From Hepsetus odoe (Eukaryota > Chordata > Actinopteri > Characiformes > Hepsetidae), in contig CM029367.1 of the NCBI GenBank assembly GCA_017165825.1, positions 3,563,224 to 3,627,223 of the forward strand: DNA of 64,000 nucleotides, in the 5' to 3' direction. Position numbers and translations under genes: made by a program. The notes beneath the pieces were generated by a model. It did not search any database. It was not told the DNA's origin and saw nothing but the letters and a program-made list of their open reading frames with translations. Every line of letters starts with the position of its first letter. Position 1 is the first letter of the stretch. Positions 48,065 to 60,316 of the stretch are shown piece by piece.

Positions 48065-48315
48065 TCTGAGACACCTGTCCTATTAGGGTCATGTGGTGCT
48101 GGAGTCTCTCTCAGCTCTCAAAGGACAAAAGGCAGGGAAACACCCTGGGTAGGCTGCCAGACCATTGCAGGGCAGACACACACACACACACACACCTAAA
48201 ATGCATGAGGAACCCATCCAGATACGGGGAGAACATGCAAACTCCACACAGAAAGAACACGGACCACCCCGCGTGGGAATCGAACCCAGGACCTTCTCTC
48301 TGTTAGCAGACGAGT
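48065..48315. repeat. dispersed repeat, family C
   Basis: GGGAAACACCCTGGGTAGGC, CAGACCATTGCAGGGCAGAC, a short CA run, GGGGAGAACATGCAAACTCC and GGGAATCGAACCCAGGACC with TTCTCTCTGTTAGC: the most complete family C copy in the window. Confidence 0.75.
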
Positions 48316-48730
48316 CCAAATAGTGCTCCCTTGGTTTGGTGTTGGAATATGAAGGCTTATAATTCCTCATATTTCTATCTTCAGGAAATTCTTCAACCAT
48401 CTCGTCCAGCTCTTTGTTAAGACTTGTTAATACAGTTTAGGACACAGTATGACTTACGGTCCATGTTTGCTTCTGCAGAATATGTGCTGTGGCTTTGACC
48501 TACGACACCTCATAGCCGAGGACACTATGCCTGAGTGCCTTCCCTTCATTTTTTTATTTATTTTTTTTTTTTTTAAGTGTGACCTTACTAGCTGTTCCAT
48601 TTTCACATTCCATCATGAATGTAAGAGGAAATACAATGCTAACATACAGGTATTTAAAAAATGTACAGATAGATTTAACAATCTGGACCCATTTACCTTG
48701 TATCAGTGTTTGCATAGCATTAAACTGAAT
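48316..48730. other. gene desert spacer
   Basis: No gene; a T-rich run lies at 48548-48576. Confidence 0.3.
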
Positions 48731-48953
48731 TGAAAGTGACTATTAATCATTGCGAAGACACATCATGGCACACAACGAAATGCTTCTCTGCATTCAACCC
48801 ATACATATTGGGCAGCCTTATTCAATGCCCCGGGGGAGCAGTGATGGGGATGGTACCTTGGGGATGGTAACTCAGGGCAACCTACTGGTATGGAACTTGA
48901 ATTGACGACCATCCGATTATGGAGCCTAGTCCCTAAACATTAGGCCACTGCTG
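48731..48953 (-). mobile_element. tRNA-derived SINE, family A
   Basis: The + strand shows TGAAAGTGACTATTAATCAT, CTCTGCATTCAACCCATAC, GGGGGAGCAGTGATGGGGAT and CTAAACATTAGGCCACTGC. A short internal duplication (GGGGATGGTA) is present. Confidence 0.85.
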
Positions 48954-49439
48954 TTAGCATAAGTAACCCATAGGCTGTGTCCCAAAGTTTGTTTCGGAAC
49001 ACTAGGGGGAATAAAAGTACACAGCTATTAGATTTGCACTCAGTGTGTAAAGTATACAAAAGTGTGGTTTGGGGTGATGGCAACCACCATTTGAGCATCA
49101 AGCAGAGGCCAACAAGCCATGGCAGCAAGCTACAGATCTAGAACCTGCGTTGTGAAAATGAATGAGCCAAAATCAGAATACTTAATGAATGTCAGACCTG
49201 ATACTGACTGAAATGGATGCCTGCTCATTTTTATTGCCCATGATTAGTTTGGCGGGCTCCCTCCTGGCCTGTTGTGTTGACACTTCTTCATTTTTTGTTT
49301 TACAGTAGTTTTCTTTATAACAGGGAAAGAAGAGTGATGAAGCTAATATCATGAACAGTCTGCCAGATTTGATCTGGACAATAAGCCCAAATTCAGTGCC
49401 AATGCAGTCAAAGCCTAAAAACATGATGGAACACAAACA

Positions 49440-49962
49440 TGAATTAGCCTCCCCAAACCCCATATCTCAACGTCATTGAAGTCTGGGATCATCTTGAAAG
49501 AAAACAGAACAAAAGGCAGCGAACGTCCAAAGAAGCATTTTTTTGCTTCCAAAGAATCAGACTTTTAAAAGTTTTTTAAGGCCTTCTTGAGGAGCAGCTC
49601 TGCTGAAGCTCTCCCGGAGGACTACATTTTTGACTCTCATTTTCGATCCCTGTGCCTGAGCAGTTTCAGAGAGAGAAGCAGTGTGGGATTATTAGAGAGT
49701 CGAGGTCCAAAGAAGAGCTTTGGAATGTCCTTCAAGAAGCAAGGAGAGCTTTACCTGAAGACGACTTAAAGAAGCGATAAGAAAGCTCGCCTATGAGAGT
49801 TCAGGCTGTGCTGAAGAACCAAATAATGACTTCACAGCTGGTTAGAATGATTTGAATTTGGTATTAAAGACTATTTTTACATGCATGTTGCAATAAATCA
49901 CTGTACCTGGTGTCTCTTTTGTGCAGAGACAACGAAAGTGGCGGATCAACAGTTTTGCACAG

Positions 49963-49965
<3 letters not shown>
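49440..49965 (+). mobile_element. Tc1-like transposon relic (copy 1)
   Basis: The left part (49470-49540) and right part (49685-49810) both resemble the same transposase region (ACAAAAGGCAGCGAACGTCC; AAAGAAGAGCTTTGGAATGT), so it is partly duplicated. Frames such as EELWNVLQE and MRVQAVLKNQ mark the C-terminus on the + strand. The TIR remnant TTTTGCACAGT ends at about 49963. Stops and frameshifts are present. The intervening 49590-49685 contains the complement of part of the 69-bp module. Confidence 0.75.

Positions 49966-50015
<50 letters not shown>
49963..50015. repeat. (AT)n microsatellite abutting the Tc1 end
   Basis: About 26 uninterrupted AT dinucleotides directly after the TTGCACAGT end. 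Confidence 0.95.
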
Positions 50016-50021
<6 letters not shown>

Positions 50022-50977
50022 CCGACTGCTGCACTGAGAATCTCCCAAATTTAGTCAAAAATCGGGTCACGCTAATAATAAAACCCTACAAGAAGGGATA
50101 ATAAGAAGTTCTTGGCAGCTTGTGAACAGATCTCCAGCATGTCTTCACAAGCAAGTCATTACCTCTGTTAGGTCACACGGCAAGAACACTTTCATTTGAG
50201 CCATCCAATATTTTCTTATAGCCTTTTTTTGCTGAGCAGAATTATGCTTTTGCATCACTAACCTCCTCTTTACTTACACCCTCCTTGAAAAAGTTTCCTC
50301 GTTGCTTGCCTAAGAAAAGAGACAACATAGTTTTGTGGAAAAGAACAAAAATAAGTTAATGGCCATTTCATGTCTGCACCCTTAGGTAGCTTTGGAGACC
50401 AATACGGAGCGCCACCAGGCTTCTGTTGTCCAGCCCGGGGTAAGGGATGCGATTAATGGAAAGAGAAAGCAAATCTTGAAAGGAGAAGATGGTGCCATGA
50501 GCAAAAGAAAAAATAAGGTGATGGATGAAAGGGAAGAAGAAAACAAACACGTGCCGTGAGCAGGCCGATCGCTAATGCAGTCTCGGGAGAGATCAAAGCC
50601 GTCGCAATTGTTTGCTTTTTGTTTCCCTCGACAAGTCTGCATGCTGCCTCAATGCTTAGCATATGTTCCATGTCCGCTTCAGGATTACAACGCAGGACTG
50701 ATGAGGTGAAGTAGTGTGGGTAATGAACGTTCACGGACTGTTTGTTGGCGTCGTTTCTCGGTCGCAAAGACCGAGGGCAGGCAACGTTGGAGAAGAGGAA
50801 TTGTGTGCACTGACTGATGTCATATCTCGTTTATTTCTTAAGTACAAAGCCAATCTTGCAATATTTCCAGTGTGCATCACCGACTCACTACAAATGGGCA
50901 TTTTCCAGACCAATCACCTTGTTTTCTGCAAAAATACTATATTACACCCGTCAAACTGACTTATCTTTGTGGATTAA
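50016..50977. other. gene desert spacer
   Basis: Complex sequence with no supported exon or recognised repeat. Confidence 0.35.
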
Positions 50978-51380
50978 ATGGAAGAAATGGGAATAAATGT
51001 TAAAGTGCGACAGGCTGCAAAGTGCCTAAGGACACGTGGTTCTAGTTAAAGGAGTTCCAACCACTCAGCGTTCAGCATCAGCAGTAAACAAATCAACTGA
51101 TCATCTGGAATCATCTGCACCTGTTTCTTCACTGCTTCACGTCTTAAGTTAGACGCTTTGTTCTGCTTGAAGGTTCAGACGTGGATCACTGTGTGGATTA
51201 ATCAACACAGAACTATCAAACTGCTCAGGTACAGAGACTGGACTGAACATGAGAGACAACAACACTGTCCTTCAGGAAGATCTGGAGAACTGCTCAGGAA
51301 CAGAGACTGGACTGAAAATGAGAGACAAGATCACCATCCTTCAGGAAGATCTGGAGAACTGCTCCTCAACAAGTCATTAA
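50978..51380 (+). repeat. 69-bp repeat module, tandem dimer with flanks (copy R3)
   Basis: Units start at 51226 and 51295. The left flank combines segments found separately beside R1 (50985-51025) and R2 (51105-51225), so this is the most complete copy of a mobile unit about 400 bp long. No coding potential or inverted ends were seen. Confidence 0.88.
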
Positions 51381-51433
51381 AATACCAGAAAGACTGCCTT
51401 TGGAGGGAAATATGAGGAGATAACGGTTGTCTG

Positions 51434-51600
51434 ATATTTACAGTTACTGCATTTAGCAGACGCTCTTACCCAGAGCGACTTCCAATTCCAAACTAGAGGG
51501 ACAGGCTACCTGGAGCAACTTGAATGTTTTGCTTAGGAACCCAAAGGTGATGGTGCTGGAGATGGGATTTGAACCTGTGGCCTATTGGTCTGCAGGCAAC
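51434..51600 (-). mobile_element. tRNA-derived SINE, family B
   Basis: The + strand shows CTGCATTTAGCAGACGCTCT, CCAGAGCGACTTCC, CTGGAGCAACTTGAATG and GGGATTTGAACC. The head is incomplete. Confidence 0.82.
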
Positions 51601-51627
51601 AAATAAATAAAATAGACTAAGAATAAA

Positions 51628-51780
51628 GATTCACAATGAAATACATCCTCTGTATTTAACCCACATCGTGCAGTCATATCCAGCACCCAAGGGGCAGTGA
51701 AGGGGACAGTACCATGCTCAAGGGTACCTCAGGGCAACCTGCTGGTCTGGGATTTAAACCTATTATCTTCCGATAATATG
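51628..51780 (-). mobile_element. tRNA-derived SINE, family A, partial
   Basis: CACAATGAAATACATCCTCT, GTATTTAACCCACATCGTGC and GGGGACAGTACCATGCTCAA match the family body. Both ends are lost. Confidence 0.75.
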
Positions 51781-54127
51781 CAAACTATCATAAAATAACA
51801 AAATAAACATAACCATTTTGACAACTACTGTAAATATTCACACTATTACAAATATAAAATTGTTAGCAAAAGAATTCTACACGATGATAGATGTTGTATT
51901 AGTAGCCTTTACTGCAGCAGCATTGTAACCTCCACACTTGGCAGAGCTTTATGTAGTTCAATTTGCTGATATGACTAGTCTTAAGTCAATTCTTCGCACA
52001 AAGATTACATGTAGCAGTTACTCAACATTTTAACAAATTAATTGAGCATTTCGGCTGAAAAGGGAATCTCCTTCTTTTCAAACTTGCAACTTTTGCAATT
52101 TAAATTTAATTATTTCCTATGGTATGCAATACTGACTACTTGGGGGAGCTTAATAATAAAATCCAATAATGTCAAGCTTATGAACAGGAAGTCATAAGTC
52201 TGAAAAAAATCGACCTTTGGATGAAAAAGGCCTGGGTGGATTAACATCTTAATTAATTCAAATAAATTAGTGCTTAGAAAATGATATATTAAATATTCAA
52301 TATGCAATCAAATGCTGACTGAGAAAATGCAATTAGACATTGTCCTCAGATGATTAAGTCCAACTTAAAACATGAAAAAGTTAAAAAACAAGAACATGAT
52401 GACTCTCGAAATACGCTCATTTTGTCCATAGAGGAAAAGGTCCCACATTTTGGGATGATGGCAAGAGCAAACAGGAAGTCCTAAGTGGTCTGTAGCAAAG
52501 GGTGATATCTATAAAAATAAGTGAAAAGAGAAATAAAACTACACAAGCTTAGGCTTATTCTAACAAACGTCCTTTTTTTAATGATTATTCTGAAAGGACT
52601 TCATAAATGACCAACGATATGACGGAAAATGTCTATGTAGGTTTATGAGAGATTTGCATACGTCATCATGAAGCCTTATAAATACTGTCCTTCAATAAAG
52701 CGTTACTAATAATCCTATGTAATGTGTTTCCCAATGTCAAGAATAGTCACTTTCACTTTCAGCAAGGTACTATTCCCAGCACTGCTCCTCAGATGGGCAA
52801 TGGAGAGCTCAGCTACACTTGGTGAACTGGAAGCATTTTGTTGTGCTACATTCACAATTGCACAATCACTTTCCCTTTTCGGCGTTACGAGTCTGCTGTT
52901 CATCTGCAACAAGAAGTTTGTTTGAGGTGTTGAATCGGCCAGTACGGTAAATCCTTACACCCTTGCAGAGCTTAGTCCTTCTCGGCCAGGACTGGAGCTA
53001 AGAAAGTTTAACATGGCGCGTTAGCCTCCTCTATGTGGTCTTAGCAATGGGGAGTGTCCCGATGTAACAATGACCCGCTGCTGAGATGATGTTCGACTCC
53101 GGATTAAGTTCACTCTGAAGTCTGGCCACTGGATGAGATACTCCTAGCTAAATTCACCTCTCTGAATTTGATCCCCAGCCTTTGATGTTGTTTTCCATGT
53201 CGCTCAAATCCTGTGTCACAGCAGTCAAATCTGCGCATTATGCTTGTCAGTGTCAAAAATGCTGGAGTTTTATCAACAACCCTGTACGATGGCCCTACCA
53301 AGATGACTCCTTCTAAAAACTATCCAACCCTCTCCTCCTTTTCCAGGATAACCAGGCGTTTAGAGGCAGAAGCTGCGAGAAACCTGGCAGTTTGAGGAGT
53401 TTAAAAACTCATTAAAGCTGTTGGAAATTCTACATGCATTGTACTCTCCCCAGACAGATTTCAGGAAGATCTGGAGTGCCTAAATCCCTCCCAAACCACT
53501 GTGCAAACAAAGGCTAAGTAATAAATCCTAAATCTGATTTTGGTATCTGCAGTCGGCAGCACATGTACCCCACTCCGGACAAGGCCTCATTGTGTGTTGG
53601 CTGCATCCGTCTGTCTGCCCGGATCTAAGGAGCCGAAGACCAGTAGCCGCACAGATTGGCCTGCTTTTCCCTCAGACTGCCTGGGTAAGTGGGTTAAAGC
53701 TATCTGATGTGATTAGTGGGCAACCGAACCCATGAAGTCAAACAAATCTAAGGAAAAATGGTGAAAAGCTTCTAAGTACCATTGTGTCCTCAAAGCACGC
53801 CAGCCGAATGAACAATAAAGGTTACTGCACACGTCTGATAAATCTTACAACAAGCTGAGGCTAATTTTACATTAGAAACCTTATTAAGTCTGATTACGAA
53901 TTCAGAGCTTACCCTTCTGCTTTGGTGGATTTAAAATATTCTGCACCAGTAAATGCAGTGTTTGAAGGAACGATGGCAAAGTCGAAATGAAATGGTGGCT
54001 GGCACCATTTTTGTGTTGGAGGGCAAGCATGAGGGATGGTGCTCTGGAGTTCTATCCATCAGGGGAAACCCATCATTTTTTCACATTCTGATTCCAAAGA
54101 ACAAAACGTTATTTTTTTTTTTTTAAG
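51781..54127. other. gene desert, part 4
   Basis: No exon supported. A short family A SINE tail (AATAGTCACTTTCACTTTC) lies at about 52741-52760. Complex repeat-poor sequence occupies 52930-53950. Confidence 0.4.
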
Positions 54128-54482
54128 CACTGTAGGTATATAGAATAGTTCTCTTCCTGAAGCACAATGCTTTTGGTTCTCATTTTCAGTCCAGTCTCTG
54201 TACCTGAGTAGTTTCAGAAGCAGTGTGGGATCATCTCCACACAGGGTAGAACAAAAGACAACCAACCTCCAAAGAAGAGCTTTGGAATGTCCTTCAAGAA
54301 GCATGTAGAACTGATCCTGAAGATGACTTGAAGAAAAGACAAGAAAGAAAACCCTCTTCGTGTTATAGAATTTTTCCATGTTTGCTGCAGTAAAGCACTG
54401 TACCTATTATCTCATTGTCCTCGCAAAATATATTAAAAAAACAAAAAAACCACAAGGGGTCAAGACTTTTGCACAGGGTTTT
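54128..54482 (+). mobile_element. Tc1-like transposon relic (copy 2)
   Basis: AAAGAAGAGCTTTGGAATGT, CCTTCAAGAAGCATG and CCTGAAGATGACTTGAAGAA match copy 1 on the + strand. The end shows ACTTTTGCACAGG. The segment TTCAGTCCAGTCTCTGTACC at about 54186-54205 is the complement of the 69-bp module. Decayed. Confidence 0.75.
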
Positions 54483-55584
54483 AGTGTCCTCTAATAGTGC
54501 TATCATGTCCAATGATGTTGGATGCTGTTTTAGCACGAACCACTTGCTCTCCATCTCCCCCCTAGTGGTGGCTGAATCAGGAGTCCTGATCAGTGGGTGT
54601 AAATGGAGATGACTAAATTGGGCAGGACACTGGGGGAAGAAATTCTCAAAATTAAAACTGATTTTTGGATCTTTAGTTGCATCCAAGGAGACCGTATATT
54701 CCTACAAATGAGCAACTTTCACTTGAGCAAGCTCATCTCTGATTCTAACCCTGGGCTCATGCTTGGAAAGGATTCAACGATTCAAGAGCTGATAAGCTGT
54801 TTTCTCTACAAGTGACGTACCAGTGATTTTGATGGCATACTGGCAACATGCAAAAATTGCTTCCTTTCTTGTCTTTTGGCCCAAATATTAAACATTGGCA
54901 CCCCCAAGACAAGAAGTTGCGCATGTTTAGGGAGCCTAAATGATGACTCAATAGAAGAAGTGAAGACCACCAGGTTGGTTCCTAGTTTGATTGACGGAAG
55001 TGTGATTTCCAGTGTTGTACGAGTGTGGCTGAAAGGTGATATTATTGTATGTTTACGCATAGACATAAAGGTGCTCCTCCAGGAGCCTCCGCTGAAGCGG
55101 ACCCGCTTCAGCATATAAAATACCCTCCCTGCAACATGAAAGAGGGAAGGAGAGAGAGGAAGAGAGCGAGGAAATGAAGAGAGAGGGGGGTGTTAGCGTT
55201 GGAGGCAGAAGGGACTCAAACAAATGGTGGAGAGTGGCAAGTTTGCATTGCCCATACCAACAAGGCCCTATCTCATTAACACACCGCTGAAATAAAAGAG
55301 GGCTTTTTTGGCTCACAGCTATAAAAAAAATTATCATAGTGATGATGTTCCTCAGCCGTCAACAGAGCCGCGATAACGTTGTTTGATGATGACTTTCCCA
55401 TGAATGTTAAGCAGCCGCCGCAGCGGAGGAAAGGAGCTTATCAGAGCCTAATGCCCATCTCTAATTCCTGCCCTTCTTGAACTAGCCATTTTCTAACAGC
55501 GTTAACTGTCAAATTTACATCCCGTCTTAATGCCACTAAAGAGGACGAGGGATGAAGAGTAAATGACAGCAGTGTAATGAGGAA

Positions 55585-55632
<48 letters not shown>

Positions 55633-56479
55633 GGCATGAGATTTTCCACAATTTGGGGGTCCTTTCTCTCCCTGCTTTCTGAACTCTGATGTAGAGCTTA
55701 CCTGGCTTATTTTGCAGCAGACATGTTCAATTAGCTGCTGAATCTTTTATGGCATTAAAAAAGGAGCGAGATTAATTTGCTGCCACAGAAATAAATCTAA
55801 TTGAGCAGAAATGAATGAATATTGGTTTCATGAGAGTATTTTATTAATGGGAGTTAAAATGATCAAAAATTAAGAAGCTTTAGATCTCGCAAACTGGGTG
55901 ATGCTTTTGTTCAGTCCTCTTCTCTTGCAGCCATCGGTCGGAGACAATAAGCTCTGAATGGCTCCAGAGATAAGGAGGCTTTCATCAGACTAAACAGTTT
56001 AACCCCCTTTTCACAGTCTCTGCATTGTTTTTGGGGTCATCTCAGCATTTTTTATGCCATAATATTGGAATACGTTGTCGTGGTGGAAATGCGCATGGTT
56101 ACGAAGCTGGATCCCCATCTTCGTTGGTAAGGAAGACAAAGTTGACAAAGTATAAACATTTCACAAGAACAGCATGTCTTCTGTGGTTGCCCAGAAGTTC
56201 ATTTATTGTCAGTTCATCTATAAGGTGGATCATAAATGACAGAATGCCTTACAGTAGATTCTGGGCCAAAGGATAAGTCACTTATCCATGGAAATGTAAT
56301 GGTGATAAAAGTTGCTCAGACACTAAATGCTGTTTAGAATGTAAAGACTTCTGGAAAGCCCAAATGAGCACCATAGATTTATGAGTTATGATCGGAAGAT
56401 TTCTTGCACCCAAAAGAAGGAGCTCTGGCTGGTTTTCTTGTAGTAAAAGAAGAAGAAGAAGAAGAAGCAGAAGAAGAAT
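54483..56479. other. gene desert, part 5
   Basis: No exon supported. Purine-rich 55135-55190 and a CT run at 55590-55632; otherwise complex repeat-poor sequence, for example 55350-55580 and 55690-56030. Confidence 0.4.
55590..55632. repeat. (CT)n microsatellite
   Basis: About 21 CT units. Confidence 0.95.
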
Positions 56480-56900
56480 TCTGCATTCTTGCTGTGCAAA
56501 TGTCTGAACCACCCTCAATTTTTGCTTCCAGACCTTGTTTCCTGCAGGACAAAGTTTTTGTCTCTCATTTTCAATCCTGACCCGGAACGTGACCAGTTTC
56601 AGATGCAGAAGCAGTGTGAGATCATCTCTAAAGAGAACGGAGCAAAAGGCAATCGACGTCGGAAGAAGAGCTTTGGAAAGGCCTTCAAGAAGGAGAACTA
56701 CTACTGAAGCCACCTTAAATAAATGACAAGAAATTTCGCATAAGGGAGCTCAGGCTGTGCTGAAGAATATCGGTGGTCAACCCAGAGGCTGATTTTAAAG
56801 CTTGTAAAAGTATACATTATTTATGGAATACATGTTAGTTTGCAGTAGATCACTGTATCTAATGTCTCGTTTTCCTAGAAAAATATACGTTGCGCAGTAC
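56480..56900 (+). mobile_element. Tc1-like transposon relic (copy 3)
   Basis: AGAAGCAGTGTGAGATCATC, AAGAAGAGCTTTGGAAAGGC, AGCTCAGGCTGTGCTGAAGA and a terminal TTGCGCAGTACC match copies 1 and 2. TGTCTCTCATTTTCAATCCT is the complement of part of the 69-bp module. An (AAG)n patch lies just left of it at 56447-56478. Confidence 0.72.
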
Positions 56901-58021
56901 CAGACCCATACCTGCATGTGTGACGTACAGGTGAGCATCGTGTGACAAGCATTGCCCAAATACTGAAGACCTGGTCAGCAGTGTTTCATGGATCTACAGA
57001 TGAATGGAGGTGTAACCCTGACCCTGGTTGGTTGAGATATAAAAAAGGCAGAATCCAAAGGGCATCATTATCTTTACCATCCGTCCACTGAACTTATAGA
57101 ACTTGTCTAACCAAGCTTGAACTCCTACAGTCAGATTAGGCGTGAATTCCACACATCAGGAAAACCGTGGAAGCGTTTTATTCCCTGTTGTTCATCTGAA
57201 GGAGGGCAGATAAATGCACGCAAATCAGCCAATTCATTTCCTATTTCTGACACTAATTATTGGAATGGCCGTTGAATCTAATTAAAACAAGTTAATGAAC
57301 AAAAGCCCATTATTGGAGTTCACTCGTTTCACCTTTTTCAAAAGTCCCTGTTTTGACCACGTTTAAAAAGCAGAGCCAGTTAAAAGTGTTTGCCATTTTA
57401 TTCACCAACAAAGTCAATTGCACACTGACCTGAAAAGGCAATCAAAGCTATGGGAGGTTTGGAAGAATAGTCGACTGCCTAATGAGCGTTTATAATAGCG
57501 AGAGTCTGATGGCAGCGAACAGGATACAATGGATTCTTACAATGGCCTTTTAAATCAATCGACAAAACTAATACGCTAATAATAAACCTTCATATATGAG
57601 GGAATTTATTTAAATACTAGAAAACCCATTTGGTATCAGCAATTTACTGCCTCAGACCGTCTCCGAGAAACGGAAGCTATTCTTTTTCCAGGTTTTTTAC
57701 TGTTGCAGGTGAGGACAAATTCACTGAGCGGAAATCACCAGAAGGTGAACTGGAGTGGTGCTTTTTATCTTATTATTGATGTTTTAAATGCTTATTTGAA
57801 CATAACGTTGTGAACCACCATTGTGCACGGATCCATCTATGAATTTCTGCAGAGCTCCTTATATGGAATTGCCAGGCATTAGCATAGCTTCACATGGCAT
57901 AATTAGCTTTTATTGGCAAAATATGGAGAACTAACCCTAATACTGATTTTAAAATGTTGAAATTTGGGCATTAATGAGGTTTTAACACTGAATACCGAAA
58001 ATAACTTTTACAAATATGCAA
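56901..58021. other. gene desert spacer
   Basis: Complex sequence without supported exon or repeat. Confidence 0.35.
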
Positions 58022-58562
58022 ATCAGCTGCTCCCGTTTAGGGGTCGCCACAGCGGATCATCCGTTTCTTCCGGGCCTCTGCATCTTCCTCCTTCAAACCG
58101 ACCACCTGCATGTCCTCTCTACCCACGTCCATAAACCTCCTCTTTGGTCTTCATCTTCTCCTCTTTCCTGGCAGCTGCATCTTCAACATACTCCTCCCAG
58201 TATAATCCTCGTCTCTCCTCTGCACATGTCCAAACCAACGCAACCTTGCTTCTCTAACTTTGTCTCCAAAGCTTCCAACCTGAACTGTTACTCTCTCCCG
58301 AATACACTCATTTCTAATCCTGTCCATCCTCAGCACACCTAATGAAAATCTCAGCATCTTTAACTCCGACACCTCCAGCTCCACCTCCTGTCTTTTCGTC
58401 TTCAACCTGTACAACATAGCTGGTCTCACTACTGTCCTGTAAACCCTCCCTTTTATTCTAGCTGGTACTCATCCTTCACAGATCACTCCAGCCACTCTTC
58501 TCCACCCATTCCAACCTGCCTGCACTCTCTTCTTCACCTCTCTTCCACACTCGCCCGTACTC
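58022..58562 (-). mobile_element. RTE-like LINE, 5'-truncated 3' end
   Basis: The - strand encodes MRPAMLYRLKTKR, then LRFSLGVLRMDRIRNE, VQVGSFGDKVREARLRWFGH and VQRRDEDYTGR: the C-terminal part of an RTE-clade reverse transcriptase ORF. Upstream nucleotides to 58562 continue the same gene with a frameshift. Truncation of the 5' part is the usual outcome of LINE insertion. Confidence 0.9.
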
Positions 58563-60316
58563 TGAAATGTTGCCACATCAATTTAATAAAAAAAACGAAA
58601 TTATAGTTTTATAGTTTTTGGTTCTTTTTATTATACAGTTGGTTAACATGAAAAATAAATGTTTTGAAATATTACAGGATACAAGATTGCAAGACTGCCA
58701 CGCGTTTCTAACAGCCAACATGCATGGCCTAGTCGTGTTGTTCAGCAAGAAGTTTATTTTTCACCATATTTAAGACTAAGAGGGCAGCGAAGCCAATCAG
58801 TGGAATATTCTGAACGCTGGACACGAGGACGCACCTAATTATAAAACATATTAGGACAGGTTTAGGAATATTATTGAATATTATCACTGTCTTTTAAGAC
58901 TTTTTTAAGGAGAGATTGCTTCTGCTTTTGCAAGGACATATTCACCGTGATCAAAAGCCCACCTCCATTGACCACTGCCCTCTCATTTGGTTTCCAATCT
59001 CACCCAGTATAATGGAGCATTGGATTACTGGAGCAAGGAGTTCAAGGCAATTATAGCCAGAGTGAAACAAGATAAAGTGAAGAAGAGTAACGAAGCGAAC
59101 GTTTCCGGCCACTCGAGGAAGAGGTTGGTTTATGTCTTTCTTTGTTTGCTGGGTGGCGGGTGGCGGACACCTTCTAATTGCCCGGTTTCTGGCGCATCAC
59201 AGCGATTTTGTCGGTTAGTCTTGGGAAGGGAGCGGGGCAGGAGGAGAACCCAGCGCTGGCTCCATGCAAATGAGACAAGTTGAAAGTTTTGCCAGCGCCT
59301 GCATGTAATTTAAGATGGCATTTAAGCCTCTTACCCCTGATCGTATCTCCTAAATGAATTCATCAGGTAATATTTCCCATTATTCAAAGGCATTATTTTA
59401 TGTCAGCCAAGGTAATGGAATGATTACAGGGCCATGCACATAAATTAGCGGTGGAAAAAAAAAAGAAAAAAAAAAAAAAAGAAAAGAGAGAAATGTCCTC
59501 CCTGTGAAAATGATATCGCAAGCAGTTCGGAATTAATTCCTTGTTTTTTTTTTTTTTTTCTTTGCCTTTAAACTCCTTTTAAAGTCTAGGGTGCGGAATT
59601 TGCCACAAAATATACTAACAAGTCTTGGAGGCCAATTCAATTTGCCATTCACTTTCATCTTTAATGATACATATCTTCCTACTGTTCATATTTTGATTTT
59701 GAAACCATGAAGGAAAAGTGTGGTGTGAAGCGGGGGGGATTAATATCTGAACGTTTTCTAAAGGAAATTGTGTGGAGAAAGGAAAAAAAAAAGAAGAAAA
59801 AAACCTAAAAGAATGGCTCCTCCTATCACCTGGTTTCAAATCAGGCATGTAAGTGGAGTTTCATCTGGGCAGCCCCTCTCCAGCGGCCATGCCGTCGTTC
59901 CTCTCTCCGATTAAATCTGCTCCCGTCTGATCGGAGCGTGGAAGGGATTCGGGCCCAAGCTCAAAATTTCACACTAATCAGCGGCAGGGCTTCCGACGGG
60001 TGAAACGAAGACGATCCGAGGAAAGAAACAGAAAACAGATAATTGTGGAAAGCCTGCACTCCACCAAGAGAATAAATGTTTCAATTTAAATGTATGATTT
60101 TATCAGAATGCGATCCAGCTGGGGAGCTTTCTTGCGATTACACAACTAAAACACCAGTGATAGTGAAGCACAGGGCCACACAAGACGGTGCTTTAATGCA
60201 ATATATACTGTACGTTCGCCACACAGAGAACACGGACGTCTGACACCGTCCTGTGGTCTGTGCTGTCTGCAGCAGACGCCCTTCATTCTGTTTGAAGCAC
60301 CTGCCTTTTACTTCTG
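58563..60316. other. gene desert, part 6
   Basis: No exon supported. A-rich and T-rich homopolymer patches lie at 59454-59490 and 59543-59560. Complex repeat-poor blocks are at 58960-59440 and 59830-60050. Confidence 0.4.

Noticed and set aside
58151..58429. Host reverse-transcriptase-like gene
   Set aside because: It is the 3' end of a truncated RTE-type LINE with an upstream frameshift; same wording recurs at 8395 and 18765.
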